Shown here piece after piece: positions 1-6,541 of a DNA stretch of 6,541 nucleotides. The notes beneath the pieces were generated by a model. It searched no databases. It saw only the letters and a program-made list of their open reading frames with translations, and was not told the origin of the DNA. Position 1 is the stretch's first letter. Every line of letters starts with the position of its first letter. The DNA is taken from contig JASLHP010000339.1 in NCBI GenBank assembly GCA_030149625.1, forward strand, positions 1-6,541, read 5' to 3'. The position numbers and the translations under genes were made by a program. The stretch comes from Solirubrobacteraceae bacterium. Lineage in GTDB: Bacteria > Actinomycetota > Thermoleophilia > Solirubrobacterales > Solirubrobacteraceae.

Positions 1-189
1 CTGATCGCGACGATCGCGGCGCTCGTCAGGGCGCTCGAGCGGCCCGACCACACCACCGAAGCGTGCTTCGGCGCGTGGCTCGCGCTGGCTGGCGCCGCGC
101 TGATCCTGATCGGCGCATGGCTCGTGCTGCGCGACGAACGCCCGTCGCTGTATCCGCCCGCGCGTCCGGCGCCGCGCCCGCGGCCCTAG
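1..189 (+). CDS. C-terminal end of an unrecognised membrane protein (5' partial)
   Basis: Frame 1 is open from the first base to a TAG stop at 187-189, giving the last 62 residues of a protein that starts upstream of the window. Visible residues about 23-43 form one clear hydrophobic helix (rich in Ala, Leu, Ile, with Trp at both ends). It is followed by the basic/acidic sequence LRDERPSLY and a Pro/Arg-rich tail ending in PRPRP, likely cytoplasmic by the positive-inside rule. The codons are strongly G/C-ending like the neighbouring genes, which supports real coding. The stop lies 10 bases before gatC, and its TAG forms the first three bases of gatC's probable -10 box. I do not recognise the family, and the fragment is too short to assign a function. 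Confidence 0.6.
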   Translation: MIATIAALVRALERPDHTTEACFGAWLALAGAALILIGAWLVLRDERPSLYPPARPAPRPRP

Positions 190-192
190 AAT
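187..192 (+). promoter_or_regulatory. Probable -10 element for leaderless gatC transcript
   Basis: TAGAAT matches the TANNNT form of an actinobacterial -10 box and ends 7 bases before the GTG start of gatC. Transcription would therefore start on or next to the start codon. No Shine-Dalgarno sequence is present in the 10-base gap, which agrees with leaderless translation. No clear TTGACA-like -35 is visible. Confidence 0.45.
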
Positions 193-199
193 CGCCACG

Positions 200-496
200 G
201 TGATCACACGCGAGGAGGTTCTCCACGTGGCGCGCTTGGCACGCTTGGCGCTCGCCGAGGATGAGATCGAGCCGATGGCGCGGGAGCTCTCAGCCGTGCT
301 CGAGCACGTCGCGCGAATCGGCGAGCTCGATCTCGCCGATGTCGCGCCGACATCGCACGTGGTGGGCGATGAGATGTCCACCCAGCCCGCGCTGCGGGCC
401 GATGAGCCGCGACCGTGCCTGCCGCGCGCGGTCGCGCTCGCGCAGGCGCCGGCGGTCTCCGACGACGGCTTTCTGGTCCCCAGCCCGCAGGCATGA
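200..496 (+). CDS. gatC: Asp-tRNA(Asn)/Glu-tRNA(Gln) amidotransferase subunit C
   Basis: A 98-residue protein of normal GatC length. GatC is the small belt-like subunit that wraps around GatA and GatB and stabilises the cytoplasmic amidotransferase, which converts misacylated Glu-tRNA(Gln) and/or Asp-tRNA(Asn) to the amidated forms. Family features visible are the N-terminal [15 protein letters not shown] helix (residues 2-16), an acidic helix followed by [12 protein letters not shown] (about 44-55), the [12 protein letters not shown] stretch (about 65-76) and the C-terminal DDGFLVP (about 88-94). The GTG start at 200 gives exactly the conserved N-terminus; later starts would cut into the first conserved helix. 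It probably heads the gatC-gatA-gatB operon, and its TGA overlaps the gatA ATG. Transcription is probably leaderless from the TAGAAT box. Confidence 0.95.
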   Translation: MITREEVLHVARLARLALAEDEIEPMARELSAVLEHVARIGELDLADVAPTSHVVGDEMSTQPALRADEPRPCLPRAVALAQAPAVSDDGFLVPSPQA

Positions 497-1938
497 GCGA
501 CGTCCTCGAGTTGTCCGCGGCGGCGGCGGCGGCGCAGATCGCCGCGGGCTCGCTGTCCGCCGGCGAGCTGTTCGACGCCTACCGCGCGCGCGCCGCCGCC
601 GATCGTGAGGCTGGCGATGACGGCTTGAACTGCTTCACGTGGGTCGCCGACAGCGCGCCCGCGCCGCTTGCCCGCGCTGGCGGCGATGCCCCGCTTGGCG
701 GCGTGCCGCTTGCCGTCAAGGACCTGTTCTGCACCAAAGACGTGCCCAGCCAGTCAGGCTCGCGCATCCTCGAGGGCTATCTGCCGCCGTACACCGCGAC
801 CGTAGTGCGGCGCTTGCAGGGCGCCGGCGCCACGCTGCTCGCCAAGACCAACCAGGACGAGTTCGCGATGGGCTCCTCCAACGAGAACTCCGCGTATGGG
901 CCGGTGCGCAACCCGTGGAACCGCGAGCGCGTGCCCGGCGGCTCCTCGGGCGGCAGCGCGGCCGCCGTCGCCGCCGGCCTCGCGCCGTGGGCGCTCGGCA
1001 CGGACACCGGCGGCTCGATCCGCCAGCCGGCCGCGCTGTGCGGGATCGTCGGTATGAAACCCACGTACGGATCCGTCTCGCGTTACGGCATGATCGCGTT
1101 CGCGTCCTCGCTCGACCAGGCCGGCCCGCTCACGCGCGACGTGCGCGACGCCGCGCTGCTGCTGCGTCACATGGTGGGACGCGACGAGTGCGACGCCACC
1201 TCGCTGCGGTTCCCCGGCGAGATCTCGCTGCCGAGCGCCGAGCGCCTCGACGGCGTGCGCCTCGGCGTGCCCGAGGAGCTCAGCGGCGAGGGCATCGAAG
1301 CAGGCGTGCTCGACGCCTTCCGCGCCGCGCTTGCGCAGGCCGAGGAGCTCGGCGCACGGGTGAGCGAGGTGCGCCTGCCGCACGCGTCGCACGCGCTGTC
1401 GGCGTACTACGTGATCGCGCCCGCCGAGGCCTCCTCGAACCTCGCGCGCTTCGACGGCGTGCGCTACGGGCTGCGCGCCGATGACCCATCCGACCTGCTC
1501 GACATGTACACACGCACGCGCCACGACGGCTTCGGTACCGAGGTCAAGCGCCGCATCATGCTCGGCACCTACGCGCTGTCCTCCGGCTACTACGACGCCT
1601 ACTACGGCCGCGCCCAGCGAGTGCGCACGAAGATCGCCGAGGACTTCCAGAGTGCCTTCGGGCAGGTCGACCTGATCGTCACGCCGACCGCGCCCACCGT
1701 CGCCTTCAAGCTCGGCGAGAAGACCGAGGACCCGCTCGCCATGTACCTCAACGACTTCTGCACCGTGCCGATGTCGCTCGCCGGCGTCCCGGCGATCTCG
1801 ATCCCCTGCGGCCTCAGCCAGGGGCTGCCCGTCGGCCTGCAGATCGCCGGCCCCGCCTTCAGCGAGAACCGCGTGCTCGACGCCGCGTACGCGCTCGAGC
1901 TGAGCCTCGGCTTCGATGGAGCAGAAGCCCGTGTCTGA
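493..1938 (+). CDS. gatA: Asp-tRNA(Asn)/Glu-tRNA(Gln) amidotransferase subunit A
   Basis: A 481-residue amidase-signature enzyme, the glutaminase subunit of GatCAB. It hydrolyses glutamine and passes the ammonia to GatB. The amidase signature is complete: the catalytic Lys is K76 (in VPLAVKDLF), the cis-Ser is S151 (in [13 protein letters not shown]) and the nucleophile is S175 (in [12 protein letters not shown]). The spacing equals that of the known Lys-Ser-Ser triad of GatA. Other family blocks follow, including [13 protein letters not shown] (about 187-199), SSLDQAGP and, near the C-terminus, [14 protein letters not shown] and [11 protein letters not shown]. The start is the ATG that overlaps the gatC stop as ATGA, a sign of translational coupling. 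A longer in-frame reading from 415 would lie inside gatC and is not needed. Codons 9-14 are a run of six GCG alanine codons. No lesion is seen. Confidence 0.97.
   Translation: MSDVLELSAAAAAAQIAAGSLSAGELFDAYRARAAADREAGDDGLNCFTWVADSAPAPLARAGGDAPLGGVPLAVKDLFCTKDVPSQSGSRILEGYLPPYTATVVRRLQGAGATLLAKTNQDEFAMGSSNENSAYGPVRNPWNRERVPGGSSGGSAAAVAAGLAPWALGTDTGGSIRQPAALCGIVGMKPTYGSVSRYGMIAFASSLDQAGPLTRDVRDAALLLRHMVGRDECDATSLRFPGEISLPSAERLDGVRLGVPEELSGEGIEAGVLDAFRAALAQAEELGARVSEVRLPHASHALSAYYVIAPAEASSNLARFDGVRYGLRADDPSDLLDMYTRTRHDGFGTEVKRRIMLGTYALSSGYYDAYYGRAQRVRTKIAEDFQSAFGQVDLIVTPTAPTVAFKLGEKTEDPLAMYLNDFCTVPMSLAGVPAISIPCGLSQGLPVGLQIAGPAFSENRVLDAAYALELSLGFDGAEARV
517..534 (+). repeat. (GCG)6 trinucleotide repeat in gatA
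   Basis: Six tandem GCG codons encode alanines 9-14 in the N-terminal helix of GatA, before the catalytic core. Slippage here would change poly-Ala length without shifting the frame. It is most likely only a product of high-GC codon bias. Confidence 0.7.
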
Positions 1939-1996
1939 GGAGCAGCGAACGCCGACCCGGCCGCCGGCACCCTCCGGGGCACAGGCAGGCGGCTCC

Positions 1997-3511
<1,515 letters not shown>

Positions 3512-3530
3512 CAGACCGCCGCTCGCGACA

Positions 3531-3571
3531 TTTTGGACTTCGGGCCAAAGGCAACGGCGCCGCGACGCGCC
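3531..3571 (+). terminator. Tandem hairpins after gatB, possible terminator
   Basis: The first hairpin begins 20 bases after the gatB stop. TTTGG (3532-3536) pairs with CCAAA (3545-3549), and after an A-G mismatch a C-G pair closes a TTCG tetraloop. A second stem pairs GGCGC (3556-3560) with GCGCC (3567-3571). There is no T-run afterwards, so this is not a classical intrinsic terminator. U-less hairpins are often proposed as terminators in high-GC actinobacteria. Confidence 0.35.
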
Positions 3572-3780
3572 AATATGCTGAGCATGAGCCGCTCGGCAAC
3601 AAACTCAAGCGTTTCATCATCTCCTCGGCGGTTCATTCTGTTGCCCGAGGAGTCTGTGGGTGTCGCGAAGAACGGCCCACGCATTCGACGCTACCGGCTC
3701 GCGAGCATGGGGCAGGTTGGGCGTCGTGGCGTGGGTGTCAGCAACGTCGATATCGCGATGGCAAGGATCGCCAGCGTGGC

Positions 3781-3800
3781 ACCACGCCGTCAGGCGTGGT
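3781..3800 (+). other. 8-bp perfect hairpin with an alternative pairing partner
   Basis: ACCACGCC (3781-3788) pairs perfectly with GGCGTGGT (3793-3800) around a GTCA loop. A second copy of GGCGTGG at 3728-3734 could pair with 3782-3788 instead, so two mutually exclusive folds are possible. There is no T-run. An 8-bp stem is not rare by chance in DNA this GC-rich, so its role is uncertain. Confidence 0.3.
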
Positions 3801-3876
3801 CCGGTCGGCTGGGTCGCATGTAGTGATCCCTCCGCAGCGACCAGCGTCGGCTTCCCTCGGCCGGCGCCTCGGCGGT

Positions 3877-3912
3877 GCGGCCGGACAGGGGTAGGTGTTC
3901 CTGTCCGGCCGC
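3877..3912. promoter_or_regulatory. 13-bp perfect inverted repeat upstream of the small membrane gene
   Basis: The left arm GCGGCCGGACAGG (3877-3889) and right arm CCTGTCCGGCCGC (3900-3912) are exact reverse complements separated by 10 bases. The right arm ends 2 bases before a TACCAT box, and the expected -35 position falls in the central 10 bases. This placement suits an operator for a dimeric regulator. As RNA it would also be a very stable hairpin that could end transcription from upstream, although no T-run follows. It is the longest perfect arm pair I found in the window. Confidence 0.5.
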
Positions 3913-3914
3913 GC

Positions 3915-3920
3915 TACCAT
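3915..3920 (+). promoter_or_regulatory. Probable -10 element for the 58-residue membrane protein gene
   Basis: TACCAT fits the TANNNT pattern also seen before gatC, the VIT gene and ilvB. It ends 13 bases before ATG 3934, predicting a 5' leader of only about 6-7 bases. There is no Shine-Dalgarno sequence in that space. Confidence 0.4.
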
Positions 3921-3933
3921 TGACCCGGTTTTC

Positions 3934-4110
3934 ATGAACGAGTCCACTGGCAAATCCTTCGGACGCACGGTGGTAGCGGCGCTGGTGTTCTTGCTGGCCG
4001 CGTGGTTCCTGCTCGGCGTGATCGGCCACGTGCTCTCGTTCCTGTTCAGCACGCTTCTGCTGGTCGTCGCCGTCGTCGCCGTGGTGTGGGCGCTGCGGGT
4101 GCTGCTGTAG
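3934..4110 (+). CDS. Small two-helix membrane protein, unknown function
   Basis: A 58-residue product that I do not recognise. After a short polar N-terminus (MNESTGKSFGR) it consists almost wholly of two hydrophobic segments, about residues 12-31 and 34-57, separated by a Gly-His turn, with a single Arg at 55. It is therefore probably an integral membrane hairpin with both ends on the same side. ATG 3934 is preferred over an in-frame GTG at 3895 because the longer form would translate the 13-bp inverted repeat and the probable -10 box. Codons are strongly G/C-ending, unlike the gap upstream. The next gene begins 24 bases after the stop, so the two are probably co-transcribed. A short GGACC/GGTCC stem (4111-4125) directly follows the stop. 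Its role cannot be told from sequence. Confidence 0.6.
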   Translation: MNESTGKSFGRTVVAALVFLLAAWFLLGVIGHVLSFLFSTLLLVVAVVAVVWALRVLL

Positions 4111-4134
4111 GGACCGGCCGGGTCCTCGCCGCTC

Positions 4135-4446
4135 ATGGCATACGTGATCATCGCCGTCGGCTTTGGCCTTTCCGGCGGCATCATCGGCAAGCTCAAGGGA
4201 AGCTCGTTCTTCCTGTGGTTCCTGATCTCGGGCGCCGTGCCGTTCGTAGGCCTGTTCGCCGCGATCGCCTATCGCGTCGAGCGCGACGAGCTGCGCCGCC
4301 AGTGTCCGCAGTGCGGTCGCGTCACGAAGATCTATGACGCCCTGTGCACTCGCTGCGGCGCCGAGCTCGACTTTCCCGACGTGGCGATCGCGCCCGAGTC
4401 CTGGGTGCGCGTTCCCGCCGAGCAGCAGAGCCAAGCCCAGGCATGA
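4135..4446 (+). CDS. Small membrane protein with C-terminal zinc ribbon, unknown function
   Basis: A 103-residue protein not recognised as a named family. Residues about 2-17 and 24-46 are hydrophobic: a Gly-rich first helix and a second helix with FFLWFLISGAVPFVGLF. They are followed by a charged stretch (YRVERDELRRQ) and a zinc-ribbon module CPQCG (57-61) and CTRCG (71-75), so Cys 57, 60, 71 and 74 should bind one zinc ion. The tail is acidic then Gln/Ala-rich. The likely arrangement is a short membrane anchor with a cytoplasmic zinc ribbon, often used for protein or nucleic-acid contact, but no partner can be named. No Shine-Dalgarno motif precedes the ATG. The 24-base gap suggests it shares a transcript with the small membrane gene upstream. 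Confidence 0.75.
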   Translation: MAYVIIAVGFGLSGGIIGKLKGSSFFLWFLISGAVPFVGLFAAIAYRVERDELRRQCPQCGRVTKIYDALCTRCGAELDFPDVAIAPESWVRVPAEQQSQAQA

Positions 4447-4478
4447 GCGGGCTCGTCGGCGCTAGCTGAAAGTCGCCC

Positions 4479-4518
4479 GATTCGGCTGCCCTAAGCCAGA
4501 TTCGGCCGGCCTAATCCG
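4479..4518. repeat. Two tandem 20-base repeats with a near-palindrome, putative operator of the VIT gene
   Basis: GATTCGGCTGCCCTAAGCCA (4479-4498) is followed directly by GATTCGGCCGGCCTAATCCG (4499-4518), with 16 of 20 positions identical. The second copy contains an 18-bp palindrome, halves GATTCGGCC and GGCCTAATC, with one mismatched pair. Overlapping it, CGGCCGG (4503-4509) and CCGGCCG (4516-4522) form a perfect 7-bp stem. The palindrome is centred about 33 bases before the probable transcription start, over the -35 position, as expected of a repressor site. On the other strand it reads ATTAGG, four bases, CCGAAT, which loosely resembles DtxR/MntR-type metal-regulator boxes. That link is inference. 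Confidence 0.5.
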
Positions 4519-4528
4519 GCCGCTCGCG

Positions 4529-4534
4529 TACGCT
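4529..4534 (+). promoter_or_regulatory. Probable -10 element for leaderless VIT-family gene
   Basis: TACGCT ends 6 bases before ATG 4541, so transcription would begin at about the start codon. No Shine-Dalgarno sequence is present. The tandem repeat/near-palindrome lies immediately upstream over the -35 position. Confidence 0.45.
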
Positions 4535-4540
4535 GTCACG

Positions 4541-5098
4541 ATGAGCGCGAACGTCAAGGCGGCCACGCGACAGCGGGGCACACAGCTGGGAGACTGGCTG
4601 CTTGCGCGGTGGATCCACCGCGCCGGCTTCGCGGACGAGCGCGACTTCGTCCTGCGCGTCGTACAGCCAGCGCTCGTCGGCATGATCGATGGCACCGTCT
4701 CCTCGCTCGCGCCGATCTTCGCCGCCGCCGTGGCCTCGAGCTCCCACACCGCACTGCTCGTCGGCTTCTCCACCGCGCTCGGCGCCGGCGTCAGCATGGG
4801 CTGGTCGGAGGCGCTGTCGGACACCGGCGAGCAGACAGGTCGCGGCTCCGCGATCGTCCGCGGCGCCATCACCGGCGGCATGACCACGCTCGGCGGCGTC
4901 TTCCACACGCTCCCGTTCCTGATCCACAACGTCCACAAAGCACTGCTCGTCGCCGGCGTCGTCGTCGCGTTCGAGCTGTTCGCCATCGCCTGGGTGCGCA
5001 ACCGCTTCCTCGAAGTGTCGCTGCGCTCGTCGCTGCTCGTCGTCACCGTCGGCGGGGCGATCGTGCTCGCCATCGGCGTCGGCATCGGCTCCTCCTAA
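4541..5098 (+). CDS. VIT1/CCC1-family iron/manganese transporter, short form
   Basis: A 185-residue polytopic membrane protein of the vacuolar iron transporter (VIT1/CCC1) family, whose members move Fe(II) or Mn(II) out of the cytoplasm, usually against protons. An amphipathic N-terminus (1-40) precedes about five hydrophobic segments at 43-65, 70-92, 105-128, 134-154 and 163-182. The family signature is seen in helix 1 as GMIDGTVSSLAPIFAA (D50) and in helix 2 as GAGVSMGWSEALSD (M86, E90). D50 and M86 match the Asp and Met that line the metal path in plant VIT1. The loop between helices 2 and 3 is only about 12-15 residues, so the Glu/Met-rich cytosolic metal-binding insert of VIT1 is missing, and there is no N-terminal ferritin-like domain as in MbfA. 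The metal is therefore uncertain. It appears to be a single-gene transcription unit with its own promoter and putative operator. Confidence 0.8.
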   Translation: MSANVKAATRQRGTQLGDWLLARWIHRAGFADERDFVLRVVQPALVGMIDGTVSSLAPIFAAAVASSSHTALLVGFSTALGAGVSMGWSEALSDTGEQTGRGSAIVRGAITGGMTTLGGVFHTLPFLIHNVHKALLVAGVVVAFELFAIAWVRNRFLEVSLRSSLLVVTVGGAIVLAIGVGIGSS

Positions 5099-5107
5099 GA
5101 GGTGCCC

Positions 5108-5130
5108 GCCGCGGCACGACTTGCCGCGGC
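5108..5130 (+). terminator. 9-bp hairpin after the VIT gene, possible terminator
   Basis: GCCGCGGCA (5108-5116) pairs perfectly with TGCCGCGGC (5122-5130) around a CGACT loop, 9 bases after the TAA stop. No T-run follows, so it would be a U-less terminator or mRNA-end stabiliser. The position between a gene end and the next promoter supports the call. Confidence 0.45.
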
Positions 5131-5177
5131 TCGCCTCGGCGTGCCGACGAGCCGTCGCGGATCGGCATAAAACCCGC

Positions 5178-5186
5178 TGGTACACT
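5178..5186 (+). promoter_or_regulatory. Extended -10 promoter for ilvB
   Basis: TGGTACACT combines an extended -10 TG motif (5178-5179) with the hexamer TACACT (5181-5186). Transcription should start around 5193, giving a leader of about 34 bases. A short GGGGA/TCCCC inverted repeat with a TTT centre (5187-5199) covers that start position. No leader peptide with branched-chain residues is visible, and the leader is too short for classical attenuation. Confidence 0.45.
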
Positions 5187-5213
5187 GGGGATTTTCCCCC
5201 GAGCACAAAGGAA

Positions 5214-5219
5214 GGGAGG
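5214..5219 (+). promoter_or_regulatory. Shine-Dalgarno site of ilvB
   Basis: GGGAGG lies 7 bases before ATG 5227, in a purine-rich stretch. It is the only strong ribosome binding site in the window and fixes the ilvB start. It contrasts with the SD-less starts of gatC, the small membrane genes and the VIT gene. Confidence 0.75.
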
Positions 5220-5226
5220 CGACGAG

Positions 5227-6541
5227 ATGCGCGCAGTTGATGCGTTGATGGAATGCTTGAAGGCGGAGGGCGTCGACGTCGTCTTCGGCCTTCCCGGCGG
5301 AGCCAACCTGCCGACGTACGATGCGTTCGTGAACGGCGGCATCCGTCACATCCTCGTGCGTCACGAGGCTGGCGGTGGGCACGCCGCCGAGGGCTACGCG
5401 AAGGCCACCGGCAAAGTCGGCGTGGCGTTCGCGACAAGCGGGCCTGGCGCGACGAACCTGATCACGCCGATCTGCGACGCGATGATGGACTCCGTGCCGT
5501 GCGTGTTCATCACGGGGCAGGTGCGCACGGAGCTGCTCGGCACAGACGGCTTTCAGGAGGCCGACACGATCGGCATCACGATGCCGGTCGTCAAGCACTC
5601 GTTCATGATCCAGCACCCACAGGAACTGCCGCGCGCGATCCACGAGGCGTTCCACATCGCGCGCAGCGGCCGCCCCGGGCCCGTGCTGGTGGACATCCCG
5701 CAGGATCTCTCCCGCGCGGAGATCGACTACGAGCCCGTCACCGACGTGCGCCTCCCGGGCTACCAGCCGAAGCTCGATGGCAACCAGAAGCAGATCCGCC
5801 AGGCCGCGAAGGCGCTCGCGGCGGCCCAGCGCCCCGTGATCTACGCCGGAGGCGGCGTCGTCAACGCGAACGCCTCTCCGGAGCTGCGTGAGTTCGCGCG
5901 CAGCGACCGCTTCCCCGTGACGTGCACGCTGATGGGTCTCGGCGCGTATCCAGCCGTGGTCGACGGGACACCGGATCCTCAGTGGCTCGGCATGCTGGGC
6001 ATGCACGGCACGCGCGCCGCTAACTACGCGATGGACGAGGCCGATCTGATCTGCGCGGTCGGCGCGCGCTTCGACGATCGCATCACCGGCAAGCTCTCGG
6101 AGTTCGCGCCGCGCGCCAAGTTCATCCACATCGACGTCGACCCGGCGGAGATCTCCAAGAACGTGCCGGCGCACATCCCGATCGTCGGCGACGCCAAGAA
6201 CGTGCTCGCCAAGCTCGTGATCGAGTATCGCGCGATCGGCGCCGACTCCGCCCGCCTGGACGCGTGGTGTAGCCGCATCGACGGCTGGAAGGCCAAGTAC
6301 CCGCTCGCCTACGAGGACACGACCGACGCGGAGATCAAGCCGCAGTTCATGATCCGCGCGCTGTGGGAGGCGACCGGCGGCGAGGCGATCGTCTCGAGCG
6401 ACGTCGGCCAGCACCAGATGTGGGCCGCGCAGCTCTACGACTTCCCCGAGCCGCGCCGCTGGATCAACTCGGGCGGCCTCGGCACGATGGGCTTCGGGCT
6501 GCCGGCCGCGATGGGTGCGGCCGTCGGCAACCCCGATCGGC
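5227..6541 (+). CDS. ilvB: Acetolactate synthase large (catalytic) subunit, 3' partial
   Basis: 438 codons are open to the window edge; full-length enzymes have about 550-620 residues. The enzyme uses thiamine diphosphate, Mg and FAD to join two pyruvates into 2-acetolactate, or pyruvate with 2-ketobutyrate, the first common step of valine, leucine and isoleucine synthesis. Visible features are FGLPGGANLP (20-29), the catalytic Glu E47 in LVRHEAGGGHAAEGYA, ATSGPGATNL (69-78), GTDGFQEAD (105-113), SGRPGPVLVDIP (147-158), the FAD-domain blocks GMLGMHGT and ARFDDRITG (280-288), then VGQHQMWAAQ (393-402) and GGLGTMGFGLPAA (416-428) of the ThDP domain. The GDGxxxN cofactor motif lies beyond the edge. 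Position 48, Gln in many homologues, is Ala. The start is fixed by GGGAGG 7 bases upstream. A regulatory subunit gene (ilvN/ilvH) and ilvC would be expected next. A related ThDP enzyme is unlikely given the acetolactate-synthase-specific blocks. Confidence 0.95.
   Translation, partial: MRAVDALMECLKAEGVDVVFGLPGGANLPTYDAFVNGGIRHILVRHEAGGGHAAEGYAKATGKVGVAFATSGPGATNLITPICDAMMDSVPCVFITGQVRTELLGTDGFQEADTIGITMPVVKHSFMIQHPQELPRAIHEAFHIARSGRPGPVLVDIPQDLSRAEIDYEPVTDVRLPGYQPKLDGNQKQIRQAAKALAAAQRPVIYAGGGVVNANASPELREFARSDRFPVTCTLMGLGAYPAVVDGTPDPQWLGMLGMHGTRAANYAMDEADLICAVGARFDDRITGKLSEFAPRAKFIHIDVDPAEISKNVPAHIPIVGDAKNVLAKLVIEYRAIGADSARLDAWCSRIDGWKAKYPLAYEDTTDAEIKPQFMIRALWEATGGEAIVSSDVGQHQMWAAQLYDFPEPRRWINSGGLGTMGFGLPAAMGAAVGNPDR

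Larger units (their letters stand above)
3512..3933. other. 422-base intergenic region with several inverted repeats, no convincing gene
   Basis: Third-position bias in every open frame here is weak compared with the neighbouring genes, and no frame shows recognisable protein motifs. Inverted repeats seen are 3532-3549 (C(TTCG)G tetraloop), 3556-3571, 3621-3652 (arms CTCCTCGG and CCGAGGAG, 16-base loop), 3755-3771, 3781-3800 and the long 3877-3912 repeat. A TATGCT at 3574-3579 could be a -10 box. The region probably contains the end of the gat transcript and the promoter of the 3934 gene. A small RNA is possible but unproven. Confidence 0.6.

Noticed and set aside
415..495. Longer gatA start at 415
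   Set aside because: It lies inside gatC. ATG 493 gives the ATGA stop-start overlap and the normal GatA N-terminus.
3533..3823. 96-codon + strand frame in the gap after gatB
   Set aside because: Third positions are often A or T, unlike all neighbours, and the product is Arg/Ser-rich without motifs. A TATGCT box precedes its internal ATG 3584, but the spacing does not fit a leaderless start. It cannot be excluded as a recent or decayed gene.
3660..3923. 87-codon + strand frame in the same gap
   Set aside because: It runs through the 13-bp inverted repeat and most of the promoter region of the next gene, and its composition is not protein-like.
3895..3936. GTG 3895 as the start of the small membrane gene
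   Set aside because: It would translate the right arm of the inverted repeat and the probable -10 box. ATG 3934 gives a cleaner polar N-terminus.
3790..4434. 214-codon minus-strand frame across the small membrane genes
   Set aside because: It is antisense to the zinc-ribbon gene, whose Cys motifs and hydrophobic helices make the + strand the coding one.
5095..6414. 439-codon open frame on the minus strand
   Set aside because: It is antisense to ilvB, whose motifs are unmistakable. Long antisense frames are common in GC-rich genes, and the product is Arg/Asp/His-rich with no domain pattern.

Overview
The window comes from a high-GC bacterium, most likely an actinobacterium. A deep-branching lineage such as Thermoleophilia would fit, but that is inference from base composition, protein flavour and gene order, not proven. 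All supported genes lie on the + strand. Codons end mostly in G or C, and the 422-base gap after gatB is visibly less biased than the genes around it.

Layout: (1) 1-189 is the tail of a membrane protein that begins outside the window. (2) 200-3511 is a compact gatC-gatA-gatB set for the three subunits of the tRNA-dependent amidotransferase that makes Gln-tRNA(Gln) and/or Asn-tRNA(Asn). gatC and gatA overlap by ATGA. The gatB start is uncertain, and gatB carries an in-frame palindrome-rich insertion. (3) 3512-3933 is a gap with several inverted repeats and no convincing gene. (4) 3934-4446 holds two small unrecognised genes: a 58-residue double-helix membrane protein and a 103-residue membrane protein with a four-cysteine zinc ribbon. 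(5) 4541-5098 encodes a VIT1/CCC1-type metal transporter without the usual cytosolic metal-binding insert. It is preceded by tandem 20-base repeats and a near-palindrome placed like an operator. (6) 5227 to the window edge is the first 438 codons of ilvB, the acetolactate synthase catalytic subunit, with its own promoter and Shine-Dalgarno site.

The amidotransferase and branched-chain amino acid genes are not one pathway, but gatCAB lies near ilvB-ilvN/H-ilvC in other actinobacteria (Mycobacterium, Streptomyces), so the layout looks like a conserved core neighbourhood with small accessory genes between. Several starts sit 6-7 bases after a TANNNT -10 element, which points to leaderless transcription. 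I saw no phage, transposase, CRISPR or tRNA gene. The least ordinary items are the palindromic insertion in gatB, the putative operator ahead of the VIT gene, and the 13-bp inverted repeat ahead of the small membrane genes.
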